Counted from the first letter of the stretch, positions 24,717 to 37,275 are shown. The stretch is DNA of 64,000 nucleotides from Ehretia macrophylla (GCA_037974665.1 CM075771.1:39912425-39976424); one strand, 5' to 3'. Notes: generated from the sequence alone by a model not told the origin. Translations and numbers: made by a program.

Positions 24717-25274
24717 CTTTTTCAATTTTTTTGCTCCGGTTAGGGTTTCCAATATACTTTATCCACCACATTTCTATTATCGAATCCCACAGCACCTTGG
24801 GCAAGACAACTTCGCTTCACGTGGAGGCTGGGCCTGCAAACTGAGGGCGTAGGGCTTATGACCAAGTCTCTGTCTCTCCGGTGCCCATAACTTTTGATGC
24901 GTAAGGAGTTACGCGGTGCACAGCATACCGTTGGAAAGGTCTCCGAGAGCTCTACGACGGGAACACCTAGCTTGGTCGCTGTGCCCTTTTTTGGAGCCCA
25001 AAATCGAATGTTTTCATCAGTTTTGGGCCACTTTTCTATTTAAGCTCTATTTTTTAATCCCGGATCGTACATCGTGAGATGTTAAAAGGATGACAACCTT
25101 ACTCGCGGGACATTAGAGGGCCCTACAACGCGTCGATATCACGTCTTGCGAGGATTCTGCGTTTGTAAAGCAGAAGGGTTGTTGTTAAGCCCATTGGGCC
25201 TTCTGAATGGGCAATTTCTCTAGGCTGGGACTGTGAACCGTTAACACAAAAAGGAATTCTACCCCCAACATGAC

Positions 25275-25393
25275 GGGTGCGATCATACCAGCACTAATGC
25301 ACTGGATACCATCAGAACTTTGAAGTTAAGCGTGCTTGGGCGCGAGTAGTACTATGATGGGTGACCCCCTGCGAAGTCCTCGTGTTGCACCCC
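25275..25393 (+). rRNA. 5S rRNA gene, copy 38
   Basis: Differences: C29T, C34A, C46T, C47T, A69C, G81T, G98C. Type A spacer. Confidence 0.95.
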
Positions 25394-25949
25394 CCTTTTC
25401 AATTTTTTTCCTCCGGTTAGGGTTGCCAAGATACTTTATCCACCACATTTCTAATATCGAATCCCACAACAACTTGGTCAAGACAACTTCGCTTCACGCG
25501 GAAGCTGGGCCCGCAAACTGAGGGCATAGGGCTTGTGACCACGTCTCTATCGCTTCGGTGCCCATAACTTTTGTTCCGTAAGGAGTTACGCGGTGCACAG
25601 CATACCGTTGGAAAGCTCTCCGAGAGCTCAACGACGGGCGCAACAGCTTGCTTACTATGCCCTTTTTGCAGCCCAAAATCAAATGTTTTCGTCAGTTTTG
25701 GGCCACTTTTCTTATTAAGCTCTGTTTTTTCGTCCCGGATCGTACGTCGTGAGCTGTTAAAAGGGCGACAACCTTACTCGTTGGACATTAGAGGGCACTA
25801 CGACTCGTCGATATCACATCTTGCGAGGATGCAGCGTTGTTGAAGCGGATGGGTTGTTGTTAAGCCCATTGGGCCTTCTGAACGGGCCATCTCTCTAGGC
25901 TGGGACTGTGAACCGTTAACACAAAAAGGAATTCTACCCCCACCATGAC

Positions 25950-26068
25950 GGGTGCTATCATACCAGCACTAATCCACCGAATCCCATCAGAACTCCGAAG
26001 TTAAGCATGCTTGGGCGAGAGTATTACTAGGATTGGTGACCCCCTGGGAAGTCCTTGTTTTGCACCAA
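25950..26068 (+). rRNA. 5S rRNA gene, copy 39
   Basis: Differences: G7T, G25C, G31A, G58A, G75T, G85T, C107T, G110T, C118A, C119A. The 3' terminal stem partner is weakened (GCACCAAAC). Type A spacer. Confidence 0.94.
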
Positions 26069-26626
26069 ACTTTTCAATTTTTTTTCCTCCGGTTAGGGTT
26101 GCCAAGATACTTTATCCACCACATTTCTATTATTGAATCTTACGGCACCTTGGGCAAAGCAAATTTGCTTCACGTGGAGGCTGGGCCTGCAAACCGAGGG
26201 CGTAGGGCTTGTGACCAGGTCTCCGTCGCTCCGGAGACCATAACTTTTGATCCGTAAGGAGTTACGCGCCGCACAGCATACCATTGGTAAGCTCCCCGAG
26301 AGCTCTACGACTGTGGCAGCAAGCTTGCTCGCTATGCCCTTTTTGGAGCCCAAAATGGAATGTTTTCATCAATTTTGGGCCACTTTTCTTATTAAGCTCT
26401 GTTTTTTCATCCCGGATCGTACATCGTGAGCTTTTAAAAGGATGACAACCTTACTCGCGGGACATTATAGGGTGCTACAATACGTCGATATCACGTCTTG
26501 CGAGGATGTTGCGTTGTTAAAGCGGATGGGTTGTTGGTAAGCCCGTTGGGCCTTCTGAATGGGCAATCTCTCTAAACTGGGACTGTGAACCGTTAACACA
26601 AAAAGGAATTCTACCCCCAACATGAC

Positions 26627-26745
26627 GGGTGCAATCATACCAGCACTAATCCATCGGATCCCATCAGAACTCCGAAGCTAAGCGTGCTTGGGCAAGAATT
26701 GTACTAGGATGGGTATACCCCTGGGAAGTCCTCGTGTTGCACCCT
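26627..26745 (+). rRNA. 5S rRNA gene, copy 40, box C damaged
   Basis: Differences: G7A, G25C, C28T, T52C, G68A, G72A, A74T, G89A, A90T, C91A, C119T. Box C reads GGGTATACCCC. With box A and the intermediate element also changed, it is probably inactive. Confidence 0.92.
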
Positions 26746-27302
26746 CCATTTCAAGTTTTTTTCCTCCGGTTAGGGTTTCCAAGATACTTTATCCACCACA
26801 TTTCTATTATCAAATCCCACGGCACCTTGGGCAAGAAAACTTCGCTTCACGTGAAGGCTGGGCCCGCAAACCGAGGGCGTAGGTCTTGTGACCAAGTCTC
26901 TGTTGCTTCGGTACCCATAACTTTTGATCCATACGGAGTTACGCGGCACACAGCATACCATTGGAAAGCTCTCCCATAGCTCTACGACGGGTGCAGCAGC
27001 TTGCTCGCTCTGTCTTTTTTGGAGCCCAAAATTGAATGTTTTCATCAGTTTCGGGCCACTTTTCTTATTAAGCTCTGTTTTTCCGTCCCGGATCGTACGT
27101 CGTGAGCAGTTAAAAGGACGACAACCCTACTCGCGGGACATTAGAGGGCCCTACAATGCATCGATATCATGTCATGCGAGGATGGTGTGCTGTTGAAGAG
27201 GATGGGTTGTTGTTAAGCCCATTGGGCCTTTTGAATGGGCCATCTCTCTGGGTTGGGACTGTGAACCGTTAACACAAAAAGGAATTCTACCCCCAACATG
27301 AC

Positions 27303-27421
27303 GGGTGCGATCATACCAGAACTAATGCACCGGATCCCAACAGAACTCCGAAGTTAAGCGTGCTTGGGCGAGAGTAGTACTAGGATGGGTGACCCCCTGG
27401 GAAGTCCTCGTGTTGCACCCC
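27303..27421 (+). rRNA. 5S rRNA gene, copy 41, near consensus
   Basis: Only C18A and T38A differ. All three promoter elements match the consensus. One of the best candidates for an active gene. Type A spacer. Confidence 0.97.
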
Positions 27422-27978
27422 CCTTTACAATTTTTTTCCACCGGTTACGGTTGCCAAGATACTTTATCCACCACATTTCTATTATCGAATCTCACGGCAC
27501 CTTGGGCAAGACAACTTCGTTTCACGTGGAGGCTGGGCCCGCAAGACGAGGGCGTAGGGCTTGTGACCAGGTCTCCGTCGCTCCGGTGCCAATAACTTTT
27601 GATCCGTAAGGAATTACGTGGTGCACAACATACCATTGGAAAGCTCTCCGAAAGCTCTACGACGGGGGCACCAAGCTTGCTTGCTGTGCCCTTTTAGGAG
27701 CCCAAAATCGAACGTTTTCATTAGTTTCGAGCCACTTTTCTTATTAAGCTCTGTTTTTCCGTCCCTGATCGTACGTCATGAGCTGTTAAAAGGACGACAA
27801 CCTTACTCACGGGACATTAGAGGGCCCTACAATGTGTTGAAATCACGTCTTGCGAGGATGCTGCGTTGCTGATGTAGATGGGTTGTTGTTAAGCCCATTA
27901 GGCCTTCTGAATGGGCCATCTCTCTAGGCTGGGACTGTGAACCGTTAACACAAAAATGAAATCTACCCCCAACATGAC

Positions 27979-28097
27979 GGGTGCAATCATACCAGCACTA
28001 ATGCACCGGATCCCATCTGAACTCCGAAGTTAAGCGTGCTTGGGCGAGAGTAGTACTAGGATGGGTGACCCCCTGGGAAGTCCCCGTGTTGCACCCC
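27979..28097 (+). rRNA. 5S rRNA gene, copy 42, near consensus
   Basis: Only G7A, A40T and T106C differ. Promoter elements match the consensus. Type A spacer. Confidence 0.97.
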
Positions 28098-28654
28098 CAT
28101 TTTCAATTTTTTTTCCTCCGGTTAGGGTTGCCAAGATACTTTATCCACCACATTTCTATTATCGAATCCCACGGCACCTTGGGCAAGATAACTTCGCTTC
28201 ACGTGGAGGTTGGGCCCGCAAAGCGAGGGCGTGAGGCTTATGACCAAGTCTTTGTCGCTCCGGTACCCATAAATTTTGATCCGTAAGGAGTTACGCGGTG
28301 CACAGAATAAAGTTGGAAAGCTCTCCGAGAGCTCTACGACGTGCGCAGCAGCTTGCTCGCTGTGTCCTTTTTGGATCTCAAAATCGAATGTTTTCATCAG
28401 TTTCGCGCCACTTTTCTTATTAAGCTCCGTTTTTTCGTGCCGGATCGTACGTCGTGAGCAGTTAAAAGAATGACAACCTTACTCGCTGGACATTAGAGGG
28501 CCCTAAAACACATTGATATCACATCTTGCGAGGATGTTGCATGGTTGAAGCGGCTGAGTTGTTGTTAAGCCCATTGGGCCTTCTGAATGGGCCATCTCTG
28601 TAGGCTGCGATGGTGAACCGTTAACACAAAAAGGAATTCTACCCCCACCATGAC

Positions 28655-28773
28655 GGGTGCTATCATACCAGCACTAATGCACCGGATCCCATCAGAACTC
28701 CGAATTTAAGCGTGCTTGGGCGAGCGTAGTTCTAGGATCGGTGACCCCCATGGAAATTCTCGTGTTGCACCCC
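28655..28773 (+). rRNA. 5S rRNA gene, copy 43
   Basis: Differences: G7T, G51T, A71C, A77T, G85C, T96A, G97T, G102A, C104T. Both boxes are altered. Type A spacer. Confidence 0.95.
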
Positions 28774-29328
28774 CCTTTTCAATTTTTTTTCCTCCGGTTA
28801 GGGTTGCCAAGATACTTTATCCACTACATTTCTATTATCGAATCTCACGGCACATTGGGGAAGACAACTTCGCTTCACGTGGAGGCTGGGCGCGCAAACC
28901 GAGGTCGTAGGGCTTGTGACCAGGTCTCGGTCGCTCCGGTGCCCATAACTTTTGATCCGTAAGGAGTTACGCGGTGCACAACATACCGTTGGAAAGGTCT
29001 CCGAGAGCTCTACGACGGGGGAAGCAAGCTTGCTCACTGTGCCCTTTTTGGAGCCCAAAATCGAACGTTTACATCAGTTTCGGGCCACTTTTCTTACTAA
29101 GCTCTGTTTTTCCATCCTGGATCGTACGATAAGAGCTTTTAAACGGACGACAACCTTACTCGCCGAACATTAGAGGGCGCTACAATGCGTTGATATCACG
29201 TCTTGCGAGGATGCTGCGTTGTTGAAGCAGATGGGTTGTTGTTAAGCCCCTTGGGCCTTCTGAATGGGCCATCTCTCTAGGTTGGGACTGACCGTTAACA
29301 CAAAAAGGAGTTCTACCCCCACCATGAC

Positions 29329-29447
29329 GGGTGCGATCATACTAGCACTAATGCACCGGTTCCCATCAGAACTCAGAAGTTAAGCGTGCTTGGGCGAGAG
29401 TAGTACAAGGATGGGTGACCCCCTGGGAGGTCCTCATGTTGTACCCC
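29329..29447 (+). rRNA. 5S rRNA gene, copy 44
   Basis: Differences: C15T, A32T, C47A, T79A, A101G, G108A, C114T. C15T with C47A is the allele linked to composite units. Composite spacer B+A follows (next start 912 bp away). Confidence 0.95.
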
Positions 29448-29929
29448 CCTTTTCAAATTTTTTTCCTCCGGTTAGATTTGCCAAGATACTTTATCCACCA
29501 CATTTCTGTTATCGAATCCCACGGCACCTTGGGCAAGACAACTTCGCTTCACGTGGGGGCTCGGCCCGCAAACCGAGTACGTAGGGCTTGTGACCAAGTG
29601 TCTGTCGCTCCGGTGCCCATAACTTTTGATCCGTAAGGAGTTACGTGGTGCACAACATACTGTTGGAAAGCTCTCCGAGAGCTCTACGATGGGCGGAACA
29701 TGCTTCCTCGCTGTGCCCATTTTGGAGCCCAAAATTGGATGTTTTCATCAGTTTTGGGCTACTTTTCTACTTTTGCTCTGTTTTTCCTTCCCGGATCGTA
29801 CATCGTGAGCTGTTAAATGGACGACAACCTTACTTGCGGGACATTAGAGGGCCCTACAATGCATCGATATCACGTCTTGCGAGGATGCTGCGTTGTTGAA
29901 GCGGATAGGTTGTTGTTAAGCCCATTGGG

Positions 29930-30164
29930 GCAGCAAGCTTGCTCGCTGTGCCCTTTTTGGAGCTCAAATCCAAACGTTTTCATCAGTTTCGAGCCACTTT
30001 TCTTATTAAACTCTGTTTTTCTGTCCCGGATCGTAGGTCGTGAGCTGTTAAAAGGATACCAATCTTACTCGCGGGACATTAGAGGGCCCTACAATTCGTC
30101 GAGATCACGTCTTGCGAGGATGCTGCGTTGTTGAAGCAGATGGGTTGTTGTTAAGCCCATTGGG
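29930..30164 (+). repeat. Extra 235-bp type A spacer piece (after copy 44)
   Basis: It follows a type B spacer at CCCATTGGG|GCAGCAAGC and runs from the GCAGCAAGCTTGC palindrome through a type A block to the next CCCATTGGG. It carries no 5S sequence. The private variant CAAATCC (for CAAAATCG) is shared with most other pieces. Confidence 0.92.
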
Positions 30165-30240
30165 CCTTCTGAATGGGCCATCTCTCTAGGCTGGGACTGT
30201 GAACCGTTAACACAAAAAGGAATTCTACCCACACCATGAC

Positions 30241-30359
30241 GGGTGCGATCATACTTGCACTAATGCACCGGATCCCATCAGAACTCAGAAGTTAAGCGTG
30301 CTTGGGCGAGAGTAGTACTAGGATTGTTGACCCCCTGGGTAGTCCTCATGTTGCAACCC
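30241..30359 (+). rRNA. 5S rRNA gene, copy 45
   Basis: Differences: C15T, A16T, C47A, G85T, G87T, A100T, G108A, C116A. Box C has two changes. Type A spacer. Confidence 0.95.
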
Positions 30360-30916
30360 CCTTTTCAATTTTTTTTCCTCCGGTTAGGTTTGCCAAGATA
30401 CTTTATCCACCACATTTCTATTATCGAATCCCACGGCACCTTGGGCAAGACAACTTCTTTTCACGTGGGGGCTAGGCCCGCAAACCGAGGGCGTAGGGCT
30501 TGTGACCAAGTATATGTCGCTCCGGTGCCCATAACTTTTGATCCGTAAGGAGTTACGTGGCGCACAACATACCGTTGGAAAGCTCTCCGAGAGATCTACG
30601 ACGGGCGGAGAAAGCTTCCTCGCTCTGGCCTTTTTGGAGCCCAAAATCGACATTTTCATCAGTTTCGGGCCACTTTTCTTATTAAGCTCTGTTTTTCCGT
30701 CTCGGATCGTAGGTTATGAGCTGTTAAAAGGACAACAACCTTACTCGCGGGACATTTGAGGGCCCTACAACGAGTCGATATCACGTCTTGCGAGGATGCT
30801 GCGTTGTTGAAGCAGATGGGTTGTTGTTAAGTCCATTGGGCCTTCCAAATGGGCCATCTCTCTATGCCGTGACTGTGAATCGTTACCACAAAAAGGAATT
30901 CTACCCCCTCCATGAT

Positions 30917-31035
30917 GGGTGCGATAATACCAGTACTAATGCACCGGATCCCATCAGAACTCCGAATTTAAGCGTGCTTGGGCGAGAGTAGTACTAGGAT
31001 GGGTGACCCCATTGGAAGTCCGCGTGTTGCACCCC
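30917..31035 (+). rRNA. 5S rRNA gene, copy 46
   Basis: Differences: C10A, C18T, G51T, C95A, G97T, T106G. Composite spacer B+A follows (913 bp to the next start). Confidence 0.96.
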
Positions 31036-31518
31036 CCTTTTCAATTTTTTTTCCTCCGGTTAGGGTTGCCAAGATGCGTTAACCACCATATTTCTATTAT
31101 CGAATCCCACGGCACCTTGGGCAAGACAACTTCGCTTCACGTGGACGCTGGGCCCGTGAACCGACTGCGTAGGGCTTGTGACCAGGTCTCCGTCGCTCCG
31201 GTGCCCATAACTTTTGATATGTAAGGAGTTACGTGACGCACAGCATACCGTTGGAAAGCTCTCCGAGAGCTCTACGATGGGGGCAAATAGCTGGCTCGCT
31301 GTGCCCTTTTTTGGAGCCCAAAATCGAATGTTTTCATCATTTTCGGGCTACTTTACTAGTTTTGCTCTGTTTTTCCTTCCTGGATCGTACATCGTGAGCT
31401 ATTAAAAGGACGACAACCTCACTCGCGGGACATTAGAGGGCCCTACAACGCGTCGATATCACATCTTACGAGGATGCTGCATTGTTGAAGCGGATGGGTT
31501 GTTGTTAAGCCCATTGGG

Positions 31519-31753
31519 GCAGCAAGCTTTCTCGTTGTGCCCTTTTTAGAGCCCAAATCCGAACGTTTTAATCAGTTTTGGGCCACTTTTCTTATTAAGC
31601 TCTGTTTTTTCATCCCGGATCGCACGTCGTGAGTTGTTAAAAGGACGACAATCTTACTCGCGGGACATTAGAGGGCCCTACAATTTGTCAATATCACATC
31701 TTGCGAGGATGCTACGTTGTTGAAGCGGATGTGTTGTTGTTAAGCCCATTGAT
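31519..31753 (+). repeat. Extra 235-bp type A spacer piece (after copy 46)
   Basis: Same boundaries as the piece at 29930. It carries CAAATCCGAACGTTTTAATC and GACAATCTTACTCGC. Its end hairpin has decayed to CCCATTGATTC. Confidence 0.92.
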
Positions 31754-31829
31754 TCTTCTGAATGGGCCATCTCTCTAGGCTGGGACAGTGAACCGTTAAC
31801 ACAAAAATGAATTCTACCCCCAACATGAC

Positions 31830-31948
31830 AGATGCGATCATACCATCACTAATGCACCGGATCCCATCAGAACTCAGAAGTTAAGCGTGCTTGGGTGAGA
31901 GTAGTACTAGGATGGGTGACCCCCTAGTAAGTCCTCGTGTTGCGTCCC
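31830..31948 (+). rRNA. 5S rRNA gene, copy 47
   Basis: Differences: G1A, G3A, G17T, C47A, C67T, G97A, G99T, A115G, C116T. Both ends of the terminal stem are altered. Type A spacer. Confidence 0.94.
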
Positions 31949-32505
31949 CCTTTTCAATTTTTTTTCCTCCGGTTAGGGTTGCCAAGTTATTTTATCCACC
32001 ACATTTATATTATCGAATCTCACTGCACCTTGGGAAAGACAACTTCGCTTCACGTGGAGGTTGGGCCCGCAAACCGAGGGCGTAGGGCTTGTGACCAGGT
32101 CTCCGTCTCTCCGGTGCCGATAACTTTTGATCCGTAAGGAGTTACGCGGCGCACAACATACCGTTGGAAAGCTCTCCAAGAGCTCTACGACGGGCTGAGC
32201 AAGCTTCCTCGTTGTGGCCTTTTTGGAGCCCACAATTGAACGTTTTCATCAGTTTCGGGCCACATTCTTATTAAGCTCTATTTTTCTGTCCCGGATGGTA
32301 CGTATTGAGCTGTTAAAAGGATGACAACCATACTCGCGGGACATTAGAGGGCACTACAACGCGTCGATATCACGTCTTGCTCGGATGCTGCGTTGTTGAA
32401 GCGGTTGGGTTGTTGTTAAGCCCATTGGGGCTTCTTAATGGGTCATCTCTCTAGGCTGGGACTGTGAACCGTTAACACAAAAAGGAATTCTACCCCCAAC
32501 ATGAC

Positions 32506-32624
32506 GAGTGCGATTATACTAGAACTAATGCACCGGATCCCATCAGAACTCCGAAGTTAAGCGTGCTTGGGTGAGAGTAGTACTAGGATGAGTGACCCCC
32601 TAGGAACTCTTCATGTTGCACACC
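32506..32624 (+). rRNA. 5S rRNA gene, copy 48
   Basis: Differences: G2A, C10T, C15T, C18A, C67T, G86A, G97A, G102C, C105T, G108A, C117A. Composite spacer B+A follows (913 bp to the next start). Confidence 0.94.
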
Positions 32625-33107
32625 CCTTTTCAATTTTTTTTCCTCCGGTTAGGGTTGCCAAGATACTTTATCCACCACATTTCTATTATCGAATCCCACG
32701 GCCCCTTTGGCAAGACAACTTCGCTTCACGTGGAGGCTGGGCCCGCAAACCGAGGGTGTAGGGCTTGTGACCAGGTCTCCGTCTCTCCGGTGCCGATAAC
32801 TTTTGATATGTAAGGAGTTACACGGCGCACAGCATACCGTTGGAAAGCTCTCCGGGAGCTCTAAGATGGGGCCATCTAGGTTGCTCGCTGTGCCCTTTTT
32901 TGGAGCCCAAAATCGAATGTTTTCAACAGTTTCGGGCTATTTTACTGGTTTTGCTATGTTTTTCCTTCCCGGATCGTACATCGTGAGCTGTTAAAAGGAC
33001 GACAACCTTACTCGCGGGACATTAGAGGGCCCTATAACGCGTCGATATCACGTCTTGTGAGGATGCTGCGTTGTTGAAGCGGATGGGTTGCTGTTAAGCC
33101 CATTGGG

Positions 33108-33342
33108 GCAGCAAGCTTGCTCGCTGTGCCCTTTTTGGAGCCCAAATCCGAACGTTTTAATCAGTTTTGGGCCACTTTTCTTATTAAGCTCTGTTTTCCT
33201 GACCCGGATCGTATGTCGTGAGCTATTAAAAGGACGACAATCTTACTCGCGGGACGTTAGAGGGCCCTAAAATTCTTCGATATCACGTCTTGCGAGGTTG
33301 CTGCGTTGTTGAAGCAGATGGGTTGTTGTTAAGCCCATTGGG
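33108..33342 (+). repeat. Extra 235-bp type A spacer piece (after copy 48)
   Basis: Same junction CATTGGGGCAGC. It shares CAAATCCGAACGTTTTAATC with the pieces after copies 46, 51 and 53. Confidence 0.92.
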
Positions 33343-33418
33343 CCTTCTGAATGTGCCATCTCTCTAGGCTGGGACCGTGAACCATAAACACAAAAAGGAA
33401 TTCTACCCCCAACTTGAC

Positions 33419-33537
33419 TGGTGCGATCATACCAACACTAATGCACCGGATCCTATCAGAACTCCGAAGTTAAGCGTGCTTGGGCGAGAGTAGTACTAGG
33501 ATGGGTGACCCCATGGGAAGTCCTCGTGTTGCACCCC
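33419..33537 (+). rRNA. 5S rRNA gene, copy 49
   Basis: Differences: G1T, G17A, C36T, C95A. It follows a composite unit but lacks C15T and C47A. Type A spacer. Confidence 0.96.
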
Positions 33538-34095
33538 ACTTTTCAATTTTTTTTCCTCCGGTTAGGGTTGCCAAGATACTTTATCCACCACATTTATATT
33601 ATCGAATCCCGCGGCACCTTGGGCAAGACAACTTCGCTTCACGTGGAGGCTGGGCTCGCAAACCGAGGGCGTAGGGCTTTTGACCAAGTCTCCGTCGCTC
33701 CGGTGCCCATAACTTTTGTTCCGTAAGGAGTTATGCGCCGCACAACATACCGTTGGTAAGCTCTCCGAGAGCTCTACGACTGGCGGAGCAAGCTTCCTCG
33801 CTGTGGCCTTTTTAGAGCCCAAAATCGAACATTTTAATCAGTTTCGGGCCACTTTTCTTATTAAGCCCTATTTTTTCGTCCCGGATCGTAGGTCGTGAGC
33901 TGTTAAAAGGATGACAACCTTACTCGCGGGACATTATAGGGCCCTACAACGTGTCGATATCAAGTCTTGCGAGGATGCTGCGTTGTTGAAGCGGATGGGT
34001 AGTTGTTAAGCCCATTGGGCCTTCTAAATGGGCCATCTCTCTAGTCTGGGACTGTGAACCGTTAACACAAAAAGGAATTCTACCTCAACTATGAC

Positions 34096-34214
34096 GGGTG
34101 CGATCATACTAGCACTAATGCACCGGATCCCATCAGAACTCAGAAGTTAAGCGTGCTTGGGCGAGAGTAGTACTAAGATAGTTGACCCCCTGGGAAGTCC
34201 TCGTGTTGCACCCC
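34096..34214 (+). rRNA. 5S rRNA gene, copy 50
   Basis: Differences: C15T, C47A, G81A, G85A, G87T. Box C reads AAGATAGTTGA, with three changes. Type A spacer. Confidence 0.95.
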
Positions 34215-34772
34215 CCTTTTCAATTTTTTTTCCTCCGGTTAGGGTTGCCAAGATACTTTATCCACCACATTTCTATTATCGAATCCCACGGCACCTTGGG
34301 CAAGACAACCTCGCTTCACGTGGAGGTTGGGCCCACAAACCGAGGGCGTAGGGGTTGTGACCAGGTCTCCGCCACTCCGGTGCCTATAACTTTTGATCCG
34401 TTTGGAGTTACGCAGCGTACAATATACCGTTGGAAAGCTCTCCGAGAGCTCTACGACGGGCGGCGCAAGCTTCCTCGCTGTGGCCTATTCGGAGCTCAAA
34501 ATCGAACGTTTTGATCATTTTCGGGCCAATTTTCTTATTAAGCTCTGTTTTTCCATCCCGGATCGTAGGTCGTGAGCTGTTAAAAGGACGACAACCTTAC
34601 TCGTGGGACATTAGAGGGCCCTACAATGCGTCGATATCACGTCTTGTGAGGATGCTGCATTGTTGAAGCTGATGGGTTGTTGTTAAGCCCATTGGGCCTT
34701 CTGAATGGGCCATCTCTCTAGGCTGGGACTGTGAACCGTTAACACAAAAAGGAATTCTACCCCCAACATGAT

Positions 34773-34891
34773 GAGTGCGATCATACCAGCATTAATGCAC
34801 CGGATCCCATCAGAACTCCGAAGTTATGCGTGCTGGGGTCAGAGTAGTACTAGGATGGATGACCCCTTAGGAAGTCCTCGTGTTGCACACC
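34773..34891 (+). rRNA. 5S rRNA gene, copy 51
   Basis: Differences: G2A, C20T, A55T, T63G, C67T, G68C, G87A, C95T, G97A, C117A. Box A, the intermediate element and box C are all affected. Composite spacer B+A follows (914 bp). Confidence 0.94.
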
Positions 34892-35374
34892 CCTTTTTAA
34901 TTTTTTTTCCTCTGGTTAGGGTTGCCAAGATACTTTATCCACCACATTTCTATTATCGAATCCCACGGCACCTTGGGCAAGACAACTTCGCTTCACGTGG
35001 AGGCTGGGCCCGCAAACCGACAGCGTAGGGCTTGTGACAAGGTCTCCGTCGTTCCGGTCCCCATAACTTTTTATCCGTATGGAGTTACGCGGCGCACAAC
35101 ATACCGTTGGAAAGCTCTCCGAGAGCTCTATGACGGGCGGAGCAAGCTTCCTTGTTGTGGCCTTTTTTGGAGCCCAAAATCGAACGTTTTCATCAGTTTC
35201 GGGCTACTTTATTAATTTTGCTCTGTTTTTCCTTCCCGGATCATACATCGTGAGCTGTTAAAAGGACGACAACCCTACTCGTGGGACATTAGAGGGCCCT
35301 ACAATGCGTCGATATCACGTCTTGCGAGGATACTGCGTTGTTGAAGCAGATGGGTTGTTGTTAAGCCCATTGGG

Positions 35375-35609
35375 GCAGCAAGCTTGCTTGCTATGCCCTT
35401 TTTGGAGCCCAAATCCGAACGTTTTAATTAGTTTCGGGCCACAATTCTTATTAAGCTTTGTTTTTCCGTTCCGGATCGTACGTCGTGAGTTGTTAAAAGT
35501 ACGACAATCTTACTCACGGGACATTAGAGGGCCCTAAAATTTGTCGATATCACGTCTTGCGAGGATACTGCGTTGTTGAAGCGTATGGGTTGTTGTTAAG
35601 CCCATTGGG
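35375..35609 (+). repeat. Extra 235-bp type A spacer piece (after copy 51)
   Basis: Same junction and private variants; it also has CTAAAATTTGTCGATATC in place of the usual CTACAATGCGTCG. Confidence 0.92.
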
Positions 35610-35686
35610 CCATCTGAATGGGCCATCTCTCTAGGCTGGGACGGTGAACCGTTAACACAAAAAGGAATTCTACCCCCCACCATGAC

Positions 35687-35805
35687 GGGTGCGATCATAC
35701 TAGCATTAATGCATCGGATCCCATCAGAACTCAGAAGTTAAGCGTGCTTGGGTGAGAGTAGTACTAGGATGGGTGACCCCCTGGAAAGTCCTCGTGTTGC
35801 ACCCC
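35687..35805 (+). rRNA. 5S rRNA gene, copy 52
   Basis: Differences: C15T, C20T, C28T, C47A, C67T, G99A. Box A and box C core are intact. Type A spacer. Confidence 0.96.
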
Positions 35806-36362
35806 CCTTTTCAATTTTTCTTCCTCCGGTTAGGTTTGCCAAGATACTTTATCCACCACATTTCTATTATCGAATCCCACAGCACCTTGGGCAAGACAAC
35901 TTCGCTTCACGTGGAGGCTAGGCCCGCAAACCGAGGGCGTAGGCTTGTGACCAAGTCTCTGTCGCTCCGGTGCCCATAACTTTTGATCCGTAAGGAGTTA
36001 CGCGGCGCACAACATACCGTTGGAAAGCTCTCTGAGAGCTCTACGACGGGCGGAGCAAGCTTCCTCGTTGTGGCCTTTTTGGAGCGCAAAATCGAACGTT
36101 TTCATAAGTTTTGTGCCAATTTGTTATTAAGTTCTGTTTTTTCTTCTCGTATCGTTGGTCGTGAGCTGTTAAAAGGACGACAACCTTACTCGTGGGACAT
36201 TAGAGGGCCCTACAACGCGTAGATATAACGTCTTGCAAGGATGCTGCGTTGTTGAAGCGGATAGGTTGTTGTTAAGCCCATTGGGCCTTCTGAATGGGCC
36301 ATCTCTCTAGGCTGGGACTGTGAAACCTTAACACAAAAAAGGAATTCTACCCCCACCATGAC

Positions 36363-36481
36363 GGGTGCGATCATACCAGCTCTAATGAACCGGATCCGAT
36401 CAGAACTCTGAAGTTAAGCGTGCTTGGGCGAGAGTAGTACTAGGATGGGTTACCCCCCTGGAAGTCCTCGTGTTGCACCCC
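36363..36481 (+). rRNA. 5S rRNA gene, copy 53
   Basis: Differences: A19T, C26A, C36G, C47T, G89T, T96C, G97T. Composite spacer B+A follows (913 bp). Confidence 0.95.
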
Positions 36482-36964
36482 CATTTTCAATTTTTCTTCC
36501 TCTGGTTAGGGTTGCCAAGATACTTTATCCACCACATTTCTTTTATCGAATCCCACGACACCTTGGGCAAGACAACTTCGCTTCACGTGGAGGTTGGGCC
36601 CACAAACCGAGGGCGTAGGGCTTATGACCAGGTCTCCGTCGCTCCGGTGCCCATAACTTTTGACCCGTAAGGAGTTACTCAGCGCACAGCATACTGTTGG
36701 AAAGCTCTCCGAGAGCTCTATGATGGGGGCAGCTAGCTTGCTCGCTATGCCCTTTTTTGGAGCCCAAAATCGAATGTTTTCATCAGTTTCGGGCTACTTT
36801 ACTAATTTTGCTATGTTTTTCCTTCCCGGATCGTACATCGTGAGCTGTTAAAAGGATGACAACCATACTCGCTGGACATTAGAGGGCCCTACAACGCATC
36901 GATATCACGTCTTACGAGGATGCTGCGTTGTTGAAGCGGATGGGTTGTTGTTAAGCCCATTAGG

Positions 36965-37199
36965 GCAGCAAGATTGCTCGCTGTGCCCTTTTTAGAGCCC
37001 AAATCCGAACGTTTTAATCAATTTTGGGCCTCTTTTCTTATTAAGCTCTATTTTTCCATCCAGGATCGTACGTTGTGAGCTGTTAAAAGGATGACAATCT
37101 TACTCGCAGGACATTAGAGGGCCCTACAATTCATCGATATCACGTCTTGCGAGGATGCTGCGTTGTTGAGGCGGATGGGTTGTTGTTAAGCCCATTGGG
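36965..37199 (+). repeat. Extra 235-bp type A spacer piece (after copy 53)
   Basis: Junction CCCATTAGGGCAGC, with one base changed. It carries CAAATCCGAACGTTTTAATC. Confidence 0.92.
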
Positions 37200-37275
37200 C
37201 CTTCTGAATGGGCCATCTCTCTAGGCTGGGACTATGAACCGTTAACACAAAAAGGAATTCTACCCCCACCATGAC

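Larger units (their letters stand above)
18494..29328 (+). repeat. Regular 5S array domain (copies 28-43)
   Basis: Mostly type A spacers. Type B or mixed blocks follow copies 29, 32, 35 and 37. One spacer (after copy 33) carries a 22-bp insertion, and the unit at 19.97-20.58 kb is a patchwork. Otherwise spacing is 672-677 bp. Confidence 0.85.
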
